Shown: positions 36,557 to 47,582 of the stretch, one piece after another
Position numbering within the stretch: the stretch's first letter is position 1
Layout of the letters: each line of letters begins with the position of its first letter
Assembly: GCF_032884065.1 (NCBI RefSeq)
Contig: NC_088863.1
Span: forward strand, 60,829,512 to 60,893,511
Direction of reading: 5' to 3'
Source: Artemia franciscana
Taxonomy: Eukaryota; Arthropoda; Branchiopoda; Anostraca; Artemiidae
Length of the DNA: 64,000 bases
Notes under the pieces: generated by a model
What the model was told of the DNA's origin: nothing
Database searches by the model: none
What the model saw: only the letters and a program-made list of their open reading frames with translations
Translations under genes and position numbers: made by a program

Positions 36557-37202
36557 GGTACTTGTGTATTATTCAGAACACACTGAATAAGTGAAGTTAG
36601 GTTCTTTCATGAAACAAACTAAGATACAGGTACACTTTAATTAAATATTTGGTACTTGTTCATGACCAAACTCAATTTAGTTTGCTACGCATAGTGGTAG
36701 AAGATAGTGTCTGAACATGGATTTTAAAATGAAGATTTGGGATTTGCCAAAGACTGAAAAAGAGGCAATTATATTTTTCCAGGATAAGGGGTTGTTGCCC
36801 ACAACAAAACAGTGCGTCTATGGACACAACATGACTTTTATACTCTTACGAGAAGGAACATTTTTGGAAGTGTAACAATAGGTCATGTTTGAAAAAAAAC
36901 AATTCGCATGTAAATACGTGGTTTGCTGACAGTAGAATACCATTTATATGTTAATTTTATAATTTTCTTAATAAAGTATTATATTTTCATCATATTTTGT
37001 TTTATTTCATTAGCTTTATCAGAAGTTTGGCTATATATTTGCACATTAGGGGAGTGGGGTGCATTATATCAAATAACTAACGTAACCTAACCTAACCATC
37101 TCTATATAAAATATTTAACTAAAATGTACCTGCATCGTAGTTTGTTTCACGAAAGAACCTAACTTCACTTATTGAGTGTGTTCTGAATAATACACAAGTA
37201 CC
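36557..37202 (+). mobile_element. Merlin-like DNA transposon (Merlin-2)
   Basis: A 646-bp element with terminal inverted repeats of about 90 bp starting GGTACTTGTGTATTATTCAG. The flanks AATCAGAC (36549 to 36556) and AATTAGAC (37203 to 37210) agree at 7 of 8 bases. From 36717 it encodes a damaged transposase head (MDFKMKIWDLPKTEKEAI, FFQDKGLLPTTKQC), then shifts frame. The right half also holds the TATATTTGCACATTAGGGGA block of the shorter MITEs, so it may be a recombinant form. Confidence 0.7.
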
Positions 37203-37436
37203 AATTAGACTGAAGACAAAAATAGGTAAGCATGTATTTAATGGTTGGTCACTTCTGAAGGAAACAGGCTATACAAACCAAAGTTGTACCATTAGATTTC
37301 TTATTTCATGCTATAGTCAAGAATGATGGTCGCTCTTTTAAAAAATACCCCCCTACAACTCCCTGATGTTACCATATGTAAATAATTTCTTAGGCCACAC
37401 TCTATACCATGCCATTTACAATTTAAACAAAAATTG

Positions 37437-37660
37437 GTACTTACGTGCTATAGTGACCACACCAAAGAAGTGTAGGTAGGTTAGTCCTAATGAAATACAC
37501 CAAAATATGATAAAAATTTAACATTTTAGCAATAAAATTATGGAAAATGCAACAGAGAATTATGGCCGACCAGAACGTATAGTATCAAATATGTAGCCTA
37601 GCCACCTCTACATTTTAAATATTTAATTAAAATATACCTGCATAGTTACCGTTTATCTCG
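37437..37660. mobile_element. Merlin-derived fragment
   Basis: It begins GGTACTTACGTGCTATAG and later contains AAATATTTAATTAAAATATA and CCTGCATAG, the reverse complement of the Merlin subterminal region. Ends are too worn to define. Confidence 0.4.
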
Positions 37661-38145
37661 TTCAGGCTAATCTGATTGTCTGATTGTCTGATAATCTGAT
37701 TGTCTAATCTGAGTGGACAAAGAAAACCGATTTCACTGCAGATGAAGAACAAAATGTGGTCGCTACAACAAGTAAGTACCCAAAAATCTTTAATAACGAC
37801 TAAAAAAGTTTAAAACTGAAAAAAAAACTTTGTTAACACAAATTATATGAGTCCGAGTATATTGGATTTGCATACGGAAGCCTGCACTAGCTTAAACAAG
37901 ACATGACAAGCATAAAAACAAATACAAAAAAAAGAAACGGAAAACGAACGGAAACATATTTAAATAAAATATAATCACGTAACAATACGAGACACAAGCC
38001 ATTATGTCTGCTGCAGTCTATATTAGTGTGACATGAGTGCTGAATTAATTTTCCGAAAGGGATTCCAGCAAAATGAAACACGGCCACCGAATTCATTTAG
38101 GCTATATTCGTTTGGCATGTTTCTTCCTCATTTTTCTTTGCCAAA
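37661..38145. other. No gene; small TGATTGTC repeat
   Basis: CTGATTGT recurs several times at about 37670 to 37710. The rest of this intronic stretch shows nothing recognisable. Confidence 0.35.
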
Positions 38146-38149
38146 AAAA

Positions 38150-38710
38150 GTAATGTAAATGTTTAGTTTCGTCACAAGCTGTCTAATCTGGAAATTATAC
38201 TGCAAAGCAGCATAATTTCCATACTATAGTTCTTAGAAATGCTAATTCTAGGAGCGCAACCATTTCTGGTTGACCCTCCTCCTCCTCCTTTGGGGCAAAC
38301 TAAAGATGCGTAAAATGGGCTTGCTTACAGGTAACATTACCTAAAGAGTAAAGCGTATTAGTCCATGAGCCCTGCGGGCAGCGGGGCGAGGTATGTATTC
38401 TATATTTATGTAATAATCCTCGTTTGAAGTTTTTTTTTTTTTTTTTTTTTTTTTTTAGTTTTATCACTCTGTTTAATAAATATAGAATATAGGCTAATAC
38501 ACTTCGCTCTATAGTTAATGTTACCTGTAAGCAAGCCCGCTACACATTTTTAGTCTCTATGGAGGGGGATTTTATAAAGCTAAAATATGCACTTTTCCAA
38601 TAATGACAAAGAAACAATATGCGATCATCAGAATCTTGTTATATGCAGTAATACGCAAATTATACATTTTGCGACGAAACTAAACATTCACCAAAGTAAT
38701 TAGGCATCAC
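38150..38710. repeat. Fold-back element about 180 bp from exon 1
   Basis: GTTTAGTTTCGTCACAAGC (38161) faces GCGACGAAACTAAAC (about 38680). GGGCTTGCTTACAGGTAACA (about 38320) faces TGTTACCTGTAAGCAAGCCC (about 38520). TATTCTATATTTAT (about 38397) faces ATAAATATAGAATA (about 38475). The centre is a run of 27 T (38430 to 38456). The arms are interrupted but nested in the right order, so this is one old fold-back or MITE. Confidence 0.6.
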
Positions 38711-38889
38711 TATAGGCCAAAGGCTTATCGCAGATTTTTTGTTCAGGGTACAGAAAAAAAAAACTTTAAAGAAAAGCGTCAAGATTATTTAGCCTGATCG
38801 AAAATGCCTCTTTTTCCTCTAGGATACCTCCTTAAGGAGAACTAACATTTCTAAAACTTTAAACCCCCTATAAAAAAAAAAAAACTTAC

Positions 38890-38929
38890 CAGCCAAAGAA
38901 AAAATCAAAATGGCAATCCAAGCTTTCAT
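38890..38929 (-). CDS. Exon 1 of Ig-superfamily gene: signal peptide
   Basis: Read on the minus strand, an ATG at 38929 to 38927 opens a 40-nt coding exon, MKAWIAILIFSLA plus one base. It ends at a strong donor, CTG/GTAAGT. The residues are a short start followed by a hydrophobic core, as in a secretory signal peptide. The one leftover base joins the two bases that open exon 2 to make a Val codon, so the peptide runs through VSA into KPAEDLDYEEE, a plausible signal-peptidase site after VSA. The bases before the ATG (AAGAAG) suit a start codon. Seen: start, donor and phase. Inferred: the pairing with exon 2 across about 32 kb. The exon is short, so the pairing carries most of the weight. Confidence 0.6.
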
Positions 38930-39296
38930 CTTCTTGATATCCTGACTAAAAGCCAACACTTCTATCCTAGACAGATATAACAGTCACTTCTAGCGACAAG
39001 ATTGCAACTGAGCAACAAAAGAAGCGGAGAGGTAGAGCGAAAAAGAGGCTCGGTGCCAACGCCAAGGATCAGCAACTCTAGATAGCCGCACTTAGTAGAA
39101 AAGAAAGAAAATTTAACAGAATATTCATTATAATTAATTACTAGATCTTGAAGTATTCTTCGATTACACCAGTTTGGTTCTATAATTTGATAAATCAAAC
39201 TTATTTTTACTGAAATATAAAACGACCTAAAGTGAATTTTGAAAATTTTATCCATTGAGTTTAAAGCAAGATTTTTCTCCTGTAGAGGGACAAGTA
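38930..39296 (-). other. Putative 5-prime UTR and promoter region of the Ig gene
   Basis: This is repeat-free sequence between the signal-peptide exon and the tandem array that begins near 39297. A chance open frame on the minus strand (39255 to 38962) resembles nothing I know. It is the only non-repetitive DNA immediately upstream of exon 1, so the core promoter probably lies here (inference). Confidence 0.3.
39006..39011 (-). promoter_or_regulatory. Candidate initiator (TCAGTT) for the Ig gene
   Basis: A perfect arthropod initiator match, TCAGTT, lies on the minus strand about 80 bases upstream of the exon 1 ATG. No TATA box is evident about 30 bases upstream, and the downstream element is a poor match at best. 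Six-base matches are common by chance, so only the position speaks for it. Confidence 0.25.
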
Positions 39297-41477
39297 ATGG
39301 CGTATCCAGGAATTTTGCTTGGAAGGAGGGGGTAAATTTTTCAGGGGGTTTACAAAAACTTCGAAAAATGTGTTAACATTTGTTAATATGTGTTTTGTGA
39401 CGTTTTCATGAGTCGAACAAAAATTTCAGGGAGGGGGTTAAACCCGGTACTCCCCCTGGAAAAAGTTTTGGGAATAAAACAGTAGTATTTTCTGTTGAAG
39501 GGCATTCGGAAGAGATTATATGACTTTTAAACACATTTATTCTTTAGTGTATTAAATGTCAAGTTTCAGAGCCCTTATCGTTTTCAGTAAAGAAAACCAT
39601 GGGCAGTGAAGGAAAAGCGGGGGGGAGGATTAGGAACTGATCTCATCAAAATCTCAAGTTTGCTTGGCTTTCCCACTCTCCCATATGCTGGGCCTTAAAC
39701 CCCCCCCCACTACCCCGAAATGTTGATACGACTCGTAGAAACTTACAGAAACGAACGTAAACAAGTTTCTAACGCGCTTTTTAAAGTTTTTGCAATTGCA
39801 CCCCCCTCCCTCGAGAAAAAATCTTGGACACGTTCTTGCTTGTTGGAATGCATGTCTTTGAGGATGAAACCCCCCCCCTTCCCCTCGATTGGGAATTGGC
39901 TCATTCGATTGGAAATTGAAAGGGCTATTTTTCAGGGGGTTTACAAAAACTTCGAAAAATGTGTTAACATTTGTTAATATGTGTTTTGTGACGTTTTCAT
40001 GAGTCGAACAAAAATTTCAGGGAGGGGGTTAAACCCGGTACTCCCCCTGGAAAAAGTTTTGGGAATAAAACAGTAGTATTTTCTGTTGAAGGGCATTCGG
40101 AAGAGATTATCTGACTTTTAAACACATTTATTCTTTAGTGTATTAAATGTCAAGTTTCAGAGCCCTTATCGTTTTCAGTAAAGAAAACCATGGGCAGTGA
40201 AGGAAAAGCGGGGGGGGGGAGGATTAGGAACTGATCTCATCAAAATCTCAAGTTTGCTTGGCTTTCCCACTCTCCCATATGCTGGGCCTTAAACCCCCCC
40301 CCACTACCCCGAAATGTTGATACGACTCGTAGAAACTTACAGAAACGAACGTAAACAAGTTTCTAACGCGCTTTTTAAAGTTTTTGCAATTGCACCCCCC
40401 TCCCTCAAGAAAAAATCTTGGACACGTTCTTGCTTGTTGGAATGCATGTCTTTGAGGATGAACCCCCCCTCCCCTCGATTGGGAATTGGCTCATTCGATT
40501 GGTAATTGAAAGGGCTATTTTTCAAGGGGTTTACAAAAACTTCGAAAAATGTGTTAACATTTGTTAATATGTGTTTTGTGACGTTTTCATGAGTCGAACA
40601 AAAATTTCAGGGAGGGGGTTAAACCCGGTACTCCCCCTGGAAAAAGTTTTGGGAATAAAACAGTAGTATTTTCTGTTGAAGGGCATTCGGAAGAGATTAT
40701 CTGACTTTTAAACACATTTATTCTTTAGTGTATTAAATGTCAAGTTTCAGAGCCCTTATCGTTTTCAGTAAAGAAAACCATGGGCAGTGAAGGAAAAGCG
40801 GGGGGGGAGGATTAGGAACTGATCTCATCAAAATCTCAAGTTTACTTGGTTTTCCCACTCTCCCATATGCTGGGCCTTAAACCCCCCCCCCACTACCCCG
40901 AAATGTTGATACGACTCGTAGAAACTTACAGAAACGAACGTAAACAAGTTTCTAACGCGCTTTTTAAAGTTTTTGCAATTGCACCCCCCTCCCTCAAGAA
41001 AAAATCTTGGACATGTTCTTGCTTGTTGGAATGCATGTCTTTGAGGATGAACCCCCCCCCCCCCCCTCCCCTCGATTGGGAATTGGCTCATTCGATTGGT
41101 AATTGAAAGGGCTATTTTTCAAGGGGTTTACAAAAACTTCGAAAAATGTGTTAACATTTGTTAATATGTGTTTTGTGACGTTTTCATGAGTCGAACAAAA
41201 ATTTCAGGGAGGGGGTTAAACCCGGTACTCCCCCTGGAAAAAGTTTTGGGAATAAAACAGTAGTATTTTCTGTTGAAGGGCATTCGGAAGAGATTATCTG
41301 ACTTTTAAACACATTTATTCTTTAGTGTATTAAATGTCAACTTTCAGAGCCCTTATCGTTTTCAGTAAAGAAAACCATGGGCAGTGAAGGAAAAGCGGGG
41401 AGGGGGGAGGATTAGGAACTGATCTCATCAAAATCTTAAGTTTGCTTGGCTTTCCCACTCTCCCATATGCTGGGCCT
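39297..41477. repeat. Tandem array, unit about 590 bp, about 3.6 copies
   Basis: Unit starts lie near 39337, 39928, 40518 and 41116 (spacings about 591, 590, 598). Copies are nearly identical except for the length of C and G runs and a few substitutions. The frames starting MLIRLVETYRNERKQVSN in each unit are repeat sequence with no recognised domain. The left edge carries GGCGTATCCAGG, as in the R3 elements. The last unit stops after CATATGCTGGGCCT. Confidence 0.9.
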
Positions 41478-41990
41478 ATAAGACAAATATTTTTAAAATT
41501 TTCGAATTCCTTTTCTATGGAGCCAGGACAATGTCCAAGAAGAAATCACCAGAAAAATCCTCAATAAATAATTATAAATTGTTGGTTGAGATTTAAATAT
41601 AAAACAAAGTCTGTGCAGAATCTCAAACGAGTTAGATAGAGGAGAAATGACAGATATTGATTTAACCTTATCTCCAATAAGCATATTAACTAAAGAACTT
41701 TCCGGGAAAAAAAAGTTTTTCAAAGAAATGTAAAGTACCATATAAAACTGTAAGCCAGCAGAAATAAATTCGTACAGTAATAAAAAACTCAAACGACCAA
41801 ACATTATTATTAAAGAATAACTAAAACCCAAAACGAAAAGAGATTGAATAAAAAAAAATTACCCCAAATGTATAGGTAGTAGGCTAATATAAATGAATAC
41901 ATAAATCTTAAAAGATTTGCAAATTAAATTGATTATTTAGGTCAAACTTAAAACAAACAATAATAAAAACGAACAAGTTTCGCAGAAACT
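41478..41990. other. No recognised feature
   Basis: AT-rich intergenic sequence. The minus-strand open frame at 41493 to 41831 has no recognised domain. Confidence 0.3.
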
Positions 41991-43030
41991 TAAGAAATAG
42001 CTCATTCGATTTCAGATTGAGAGGGCTAGTGCCCTTTTGAATAGTTGAAAGTGATCGGAGGACAATACCCCCTTCCCCCACCCAATACCAATCATTGCCC
42101 CGAACACATCCAATCAAAATTTTGAGATAGCCATTTTGTTCAGGGTAGTTTAAAGGTACATAAATTATGTTTTTGAGAATGACAACCCTCCCACGGTCCG
42201 AAGTTATGCCCTGGGGGTATATAAGGATAGTTTTAAAAGGATGATCGTATAAACTTCGGAGGGGGCTTATTGGATTGGTAATCAAAAGCAGGGGGCTAAT
42301 TGGATAGGAAATTACAAGTTCAAGTACCCTTTAAAGAGTCAAAGCAATCATAAGGCAACTACCCCCCCCCCACGTCCTATTTCTCCAAATGTGTCTAATA
42401 GAAATGTGAGATAGGGTATTTGCTCAAAAATAGTCTAAAAATTACATAATAAGGCTTTTGGGGATGATCCAAACCCCAAAGTCTGGGGGCTAGGGTTGTA
42501 AGGCCCAAGGGACATTTAAGGTTGGAAATGCATAGTTATAGTTTCCTGTTATAGGTGGAACGTAATAGAAAACAAAACTAGCCCCCCTCCCTGAAATTCT
42601 CTATGACCCAAAACGCATTCGATCGAAATTATGAGACAACTATTTTGTTATCAGTAGTCCAAAAAACATATAACAATGTTTTCAGGAGGGACACAACCCC
42701 ACAGAGCATGGGGGCAAGGGTTGTAAGTTATCCCCCAGGACGTATAAGGTTTTTATTAAGCGGGTTGTCGCATAAACATTAGATCGGATGGGGCACATTT
42801 GATTAGAAATTGGAAGTTTTGGTGCCCTTTTTAAGAGTCAAAAGTGCATGGAGGGCAATCACCCTCCCCCCTAGCCCCATCATTCCCCAAAATACATCTG
42901 ATTACAATTTAAAGAGAGCTATTTTGTTCAGCATTGTTAAAAGGTCCAGTAATTATATCTTTGGGGATGTCAAACTCCCCACAGTCCCCAGGGCAAGGGC
43001 TGTAAGTTAGGCAATTGGTTCATGGTGTAC
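41991..43030 (-). repeat. Serial R1-type modules
   Basis: About four diverged units follow each other. Each has a GGTGCCCTTTT-like phrase, a C run, an ATCCAATCAAAATTTTGAGA-like phrase and a GGGGATG-like phrase followed by a G-rich patch. The same module occurs once in the long R1 copies. Open frames across it are not genes. Confidence 0.55.
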
Positions 43031-43920
43031 ATGCAGTAAATGTTATCGAAAAAGGTATGCATGTTTGATCTTTACTTTCCAAAGAGACGAAGGGCATTCA
43101 GGCGAGCCTTTCAGAGAATGTTGAGGGGAACTAAATCAAAAAAGTTATGTGTATACAGATTGTCTAAAGGGTGTAACTCAGGAACGACCGAGTACATTAG
43201 TTTAGAACTTTCAGGAAATGATAAGGGAGATGATCAACAAGGTAATACTTGCATGCTACCGATACTACTACAGTTACCACCAGTATTGCTACCCCTCTAC
43301 TTCGTTTACAATATTGGGGGGGGGAATTTGAACTAAACCAAAAGACGATATATGCAAGCACATTGTAAAAAAGAGCGTGTCTCAAGAATTGATTTGGGTA
43401 TTAAGCTGGAACTTTCAGAGAATGGTTAAAAGAGAACATCATCTAATCAAAAGGCAATATGTGCACCCTACTGCTAATACTACTATCAGTACTAAATTTA
43501 CTGCTACTACTACTTCTATTGCAACCAATTGTAAGGCTAAGACCGTTGGGATGAAAATTTCAAGAAGTATATGAACATACAGGTTATCAAGAGGACATAT
43601 CAGCAATGTCATAGCATTAACTAATTGTATTAAGCTGAAACTTTCAGGCCTTGATGAGAGGGATGTTCTACTGACCAAAAGCCAATGTTTTAATACTACT
43701 ACTGCTACTAGTAATATCACTATTACTATTGATACCATTAGTAGTTATATCAAAGGCTATTATAGCAAAGGGCACTAAGGTGAAACTTAGGGAGCGCTTA
43801 GGGGGAGTATCAGTTAAACAAAATACTGTATGCATGCAGGTTTTCAAAATGACATATTAGCAATATCATAGGCAGCACCAATCTATAATAGCTAGAAATA
43901 TCACTGAAATTTTAAAGGAG
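43031..43920. repeat. Diverged repeats with trinucleotide-rich patches
   Basis: Units containing AAGCTGGAACTTTCAGAGAA or close variants occur near 43198, 43400 and 43630. Each is followed by stretches rich in TACTACTAC- and TGCTACTA-like triplets. Spacing is roughly 200 bp. No coding role seen. Confidence 0.45.
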
Positions 43921-44904
43921 CTAATTTGATTAGCTCCAAATTAAAAGCTCTGGTGCCCTTTTAGGAGTGAAAAGATATTGGATGGCAAGCAGGCCTTCTT
44001 TTAAGCCCATTCATTTTCCAAAAACATCCAGTCAAGATTTTGAAAAAGCCATTTTTTCAGCATAGTAGAACGGTCAAACAACTATATCTCTAGGGATTTT
44101 TGAGCATCACACCCCCTCCCCCCCCCCGCAATTATGTAATTGGCCCATTATGCCTTAAAACTAATTCTTACTTTAAACGAAATCAAAAGGTGTTGTGGGT
44201 ATAATTGTCAATAGGACTCCTTGGCAATGTATCGAGAACAACTGGGGCTAAAACTTTCGGGCTTACTACTATTAGTACTTCTGCTCTTACAATTTAAATG
44301 AATCAAAAGAATGTAAGTGTATACAGGTTGTCAAAGAGCATTGATATATTCTTTTGGGAATGACATCAAACTTTATTTTCAGGTCAACTTGAGGAGGTAT
44401 AAAATTAAAAAAAATACTATTTTCGTCAGGATTAAACATTGTTGAAAAAGTTTCTCCAATGTACTAACAGCAAACCAAACTATGGATTCTTATCGAAAAA
44501 AAAGGATATAAAATACTTTTTTTTTTCCGTGAAATAAATCATGTCAATAAAAAACGAACCGATATTAATTTGAAAAACTTTTTTCATAAAACAAGTTTTT
44601 CAAAGAGAAGTAAAGTGTCCCATTAAACCAAAAATAATAAAAAATAGTCAAGTAATCTCCTAAGGGTGAAACTAACACAAGTTACTATCAATCAATAAAT
44701 TGAATTCAAAACGAATAGAAATTACAATAAATAGGCGAGTCAAACTCAAAACGAGCAAACATTAACATTACTAGGGCTGATAACTCCCGTGCCTTCCCAA
44801 AACAAGAAAATAATTTTCACTGTACTAAAAAAAAAAATACATTTTAAACATTTTCACTTTTTTTTTACCACTTGACTCGCCCTTGACTCGCCTATTTATT
44901 GTAA
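43921..44904. repeat. Further R1-type module and featureless DNA
   Basis: From 43920 to 44110 there is one more R1-type module (CTGGTGCCCTTTTAGGAGTG, CCAGTCAAGATTTTGA, C run). From 44111 to 44904 I see only AT-rich sequence. Confidence 0.4.
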
Positions 44905-45205
44905 TTAAATAAAAAAAACAAGTTTTTTTAACTGAAAGTAAGGAGCGACATTAAAACTTAAAACGCACAGAAATTACTTCGTATATGAAAGAGGCTGCTT
45001 CCTCATCAACGCCCCGCTCTTTACGCTAAAGTTTGATTCTTTCTCTCAATTCTTCTTTTTAAAACAGTAAAAAACTTTAGCGCAAAGAGCGGGGCGTTGA
45101 TGAGGAAGCAGTCTCTTTCATATACGAAGTAATTTCTGTGCGTTTTAAGTTTTAATGTCGCTCCTTACTTTCAGTTAAAAAAACTTGTTTTTTTTATTTA
45201 ATTTC
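44905..45205. repeat. Near-perfect 300-bp palindrome of R1-c
   Basis: The arms are about 130 bases with a loop of about 35. Within the 61 central arm positions I count two mismatches. It contains AAGTAAGGAGCGACATTAAA on one side and TTTAATGTCGCTCCTTACTT on the other. Confidence 0.9.
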
Positions 45206-46621
45206 TGAACGTTTTTGAATCAATGCATGTTTTGATTTTGGCTCTCCGCAGAGGAATAATCAAAACGAAATTTGCATTTTTTTTTTTTTTTTTTGGCTCA
45301 ATGGCTTTCTCATAATTTTGATCGAATGATTTTGAGAAAAAAAAAGAGCAGGGGACGAAGCCTAGTTGCCCCCCGATTTTTTGGCTAATTAAAAAGGCAA
45401 CTAGAACTTTTAATTTTTTACGAATCTTCTTATTGGTAAAAGATTTACGTAACTTATAAATTAGCTTACGTAAAGAACTTTTGTATTCTCATGTTTTTAT
45501 TACATATATGAGGGGATTCGCCCCATCGTCAGTACCTCGCTCTTTACACTAAAGCTTAAATTTTATCCCAATTCATTAAGAATGACCCCCTGAATCACAA
45601 AAGCCGTAGAATAAGTAGTTGAAATTACTGAAAATATTTTAGCGTAAAGAGCGAGGTATAAGAAGGAGGTGAGCCCCTCATATGGGTAATAATTTATGTC
45701 TGTTTTAAGTTTTATTGCTGTTCCTTACTTCCAGCTGAAAAAGCTTTTTCACTTTTATTTTTTAATTGTTTTTTTTTTAAATAATGCTAGTAAATCCTGC
45801 TCTCCCTTCATGGAAATTTTCTTCTCCCATTACAAATTCTCGAAGGAAAGTTCCCCCAGCATATCCCCCTCTTCTCAACCCCTCCCCCAAACCAAAAAAA
45901 TTCTCCTGAAAACGCCTGTATACTTCCCAATAACCATTACTATATGTAAGCACAGGTCAAAGTTTGTAAGTTGTCGCCCCTCCCACGGGGACTGTGGGGG
46001 AGTAAGTCGTCCCCAAAGACATAGTTATAAGGTTTTTCGACTACGTTGAATAAAATGGCTATCTCAGAATTTTGATCCGTTGACTATGGGAAAATAATTT
46101 GCGTGGGAGGGGGCCTAGGTGCCCTCCAATTTTTTTGGTCACTTAGAAAGGGCACTAGAACTTTTCATTTCCGTTAGAATGAGCCCTCTTGCAACATTCT
46201 AGGACAACTGGGTCGATACGATCACCCCTGGGAAAAAAAAAAAAACAAAAAAACAAATAAACACGCATCCGTGATCTGCCTTCTGGCAAAAAATGCAAAA
46301 TTCCACATTTTTGTAGATAGGAGCTCGAAACTTCTACAGTAGGGTTCTCTGATACGCTAAATCTGATGGTGTGATTTTCGTTAAGATTCTATGACTTTTA
46401 GGGGGCGTTTTCCCCTATTTGCTAAAATAACGCAAATTTTCTCAGGCTCGTAACTTTTGATGGGTAAGACTAAACTTGATGAAACTTATATATTTAAAAC
46501 CAGCATTAAAATGCGATTCTTTTGATGTAGCTATTGGTATCAAAATTTTTTTTTTTAGAGTTTTGGTTACTATTGAGCCGGGTCGCTCCTTACTACAGTT
46601 CGTTACCACGAACTGTTTGAT
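44905..46621 (+). repeat. R1 element, long copy (R1-c)
   Basis: The order is: first palindrome (44905 to 45205), GCATGTTTTGATTTTGGCTC, a second palindromic module around CTCGCTCTTTACACTAAAGC (45470 to 45690), C-rich modules, then AGCCGGGTCGCTCCTTACTA and the terminal hairpin CAGTTCGTTACCACGAACTG. The copy at 55085 has the same order. No coding frame of note. Confidence 0.8.
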
Positions 46622-47582
46622 TTCTGTACTGTTTAGTTTCATTTCGTTCATTAATAGTGAGCTGCGGTAGTTTTACCCCTGGAAGATTACTTGAATTTAT
46701 TTCTTTTCATTTTTGGCTTAAAGAAACTCTTCAATTTTCGTTGAAAAACTTGTTTTATGAAAGAATTTTTATAAATCAATACACCGAATATTAAGTTTTT
46801 TTTTTTTAGCTCTTTCCAAGGACTGTTCAAGACACATAATTTTCAATAAAATGCAAATGACGAAAATTAATCGTTTTAAGATTAATTTATTCATGTATGT
46901 TACTACCTGTTATCACTATATTTGCGATGATTGTCTATTTAGTTTCTGTTTGTTTTTGGTTTCATTTATTCTTTAATAGTAATTCCTTGTCGTTTTGGGT
47001 TTTGATTATTATAGGAGTTTATTTCTGCTGGTTTACAGAAAAGCCTTTTTTATAACTGCAGATAGTTTCTTTTGACTTAGTCCAACATACTCATCTATGT
47101 TTCTCACAATTTCACCTAATTTCACCTAAAATCCACCTAAAAACCCTTAGCCTTTTCGAACACACCCAAAACCAAACATTCCCTCCTTTCCCAATGATAA
47201 ATCAATAAAATAGACACATTACATAATTTATATTCCTTGTCCATAAGGCATAGCCTCCGTAGAAGTATAGCAATTAGACCATGTGGCTATTTTGAATAAA
47301 ACAATTTTTCAAGATTTGAATCAGTCTTTCTATCATTAGAAGATTTCTATTATTAGTAGATATCTAACATTTCTATTTTTCTTTTTTCAAGATTCTATTA
47401 ATTTTGGTTGTATTTATCTTTTGACAAATACTTAGCATACAACTCCACTCGTTTGGCCACAACTTGACTGGCATACAATGATCTAAGTACGGTGCCTGTA
47501 TGGATTAACAGGCAGTTTATTATTACCATGGCATAAAGTAATTTCTGCTGTTTTTGAACATTAATGGGGCCATCATTTAAAA
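46622..47582. other. No recognised feature
   Basis: AT-rich intergenic stretch. A minus-strand frame at 47398 to 47604 overlaps the start of a hAT element and is probably chance. Confidence 0.3.

Noticed and set aside
39720..41106. Repeated open frames starting MLIRLVETYRNERK as a gene family
   Set aside because: They are the same segment of a 590-bp tandem repeat, with no known domain and variable ends caused by C-run length.
43040..43738. Open frames on both strands in the triplet-rich region
   Set aside because: They are products of TACTAC-like triplets and diverged repeats, and overlap each other on opposite strands.
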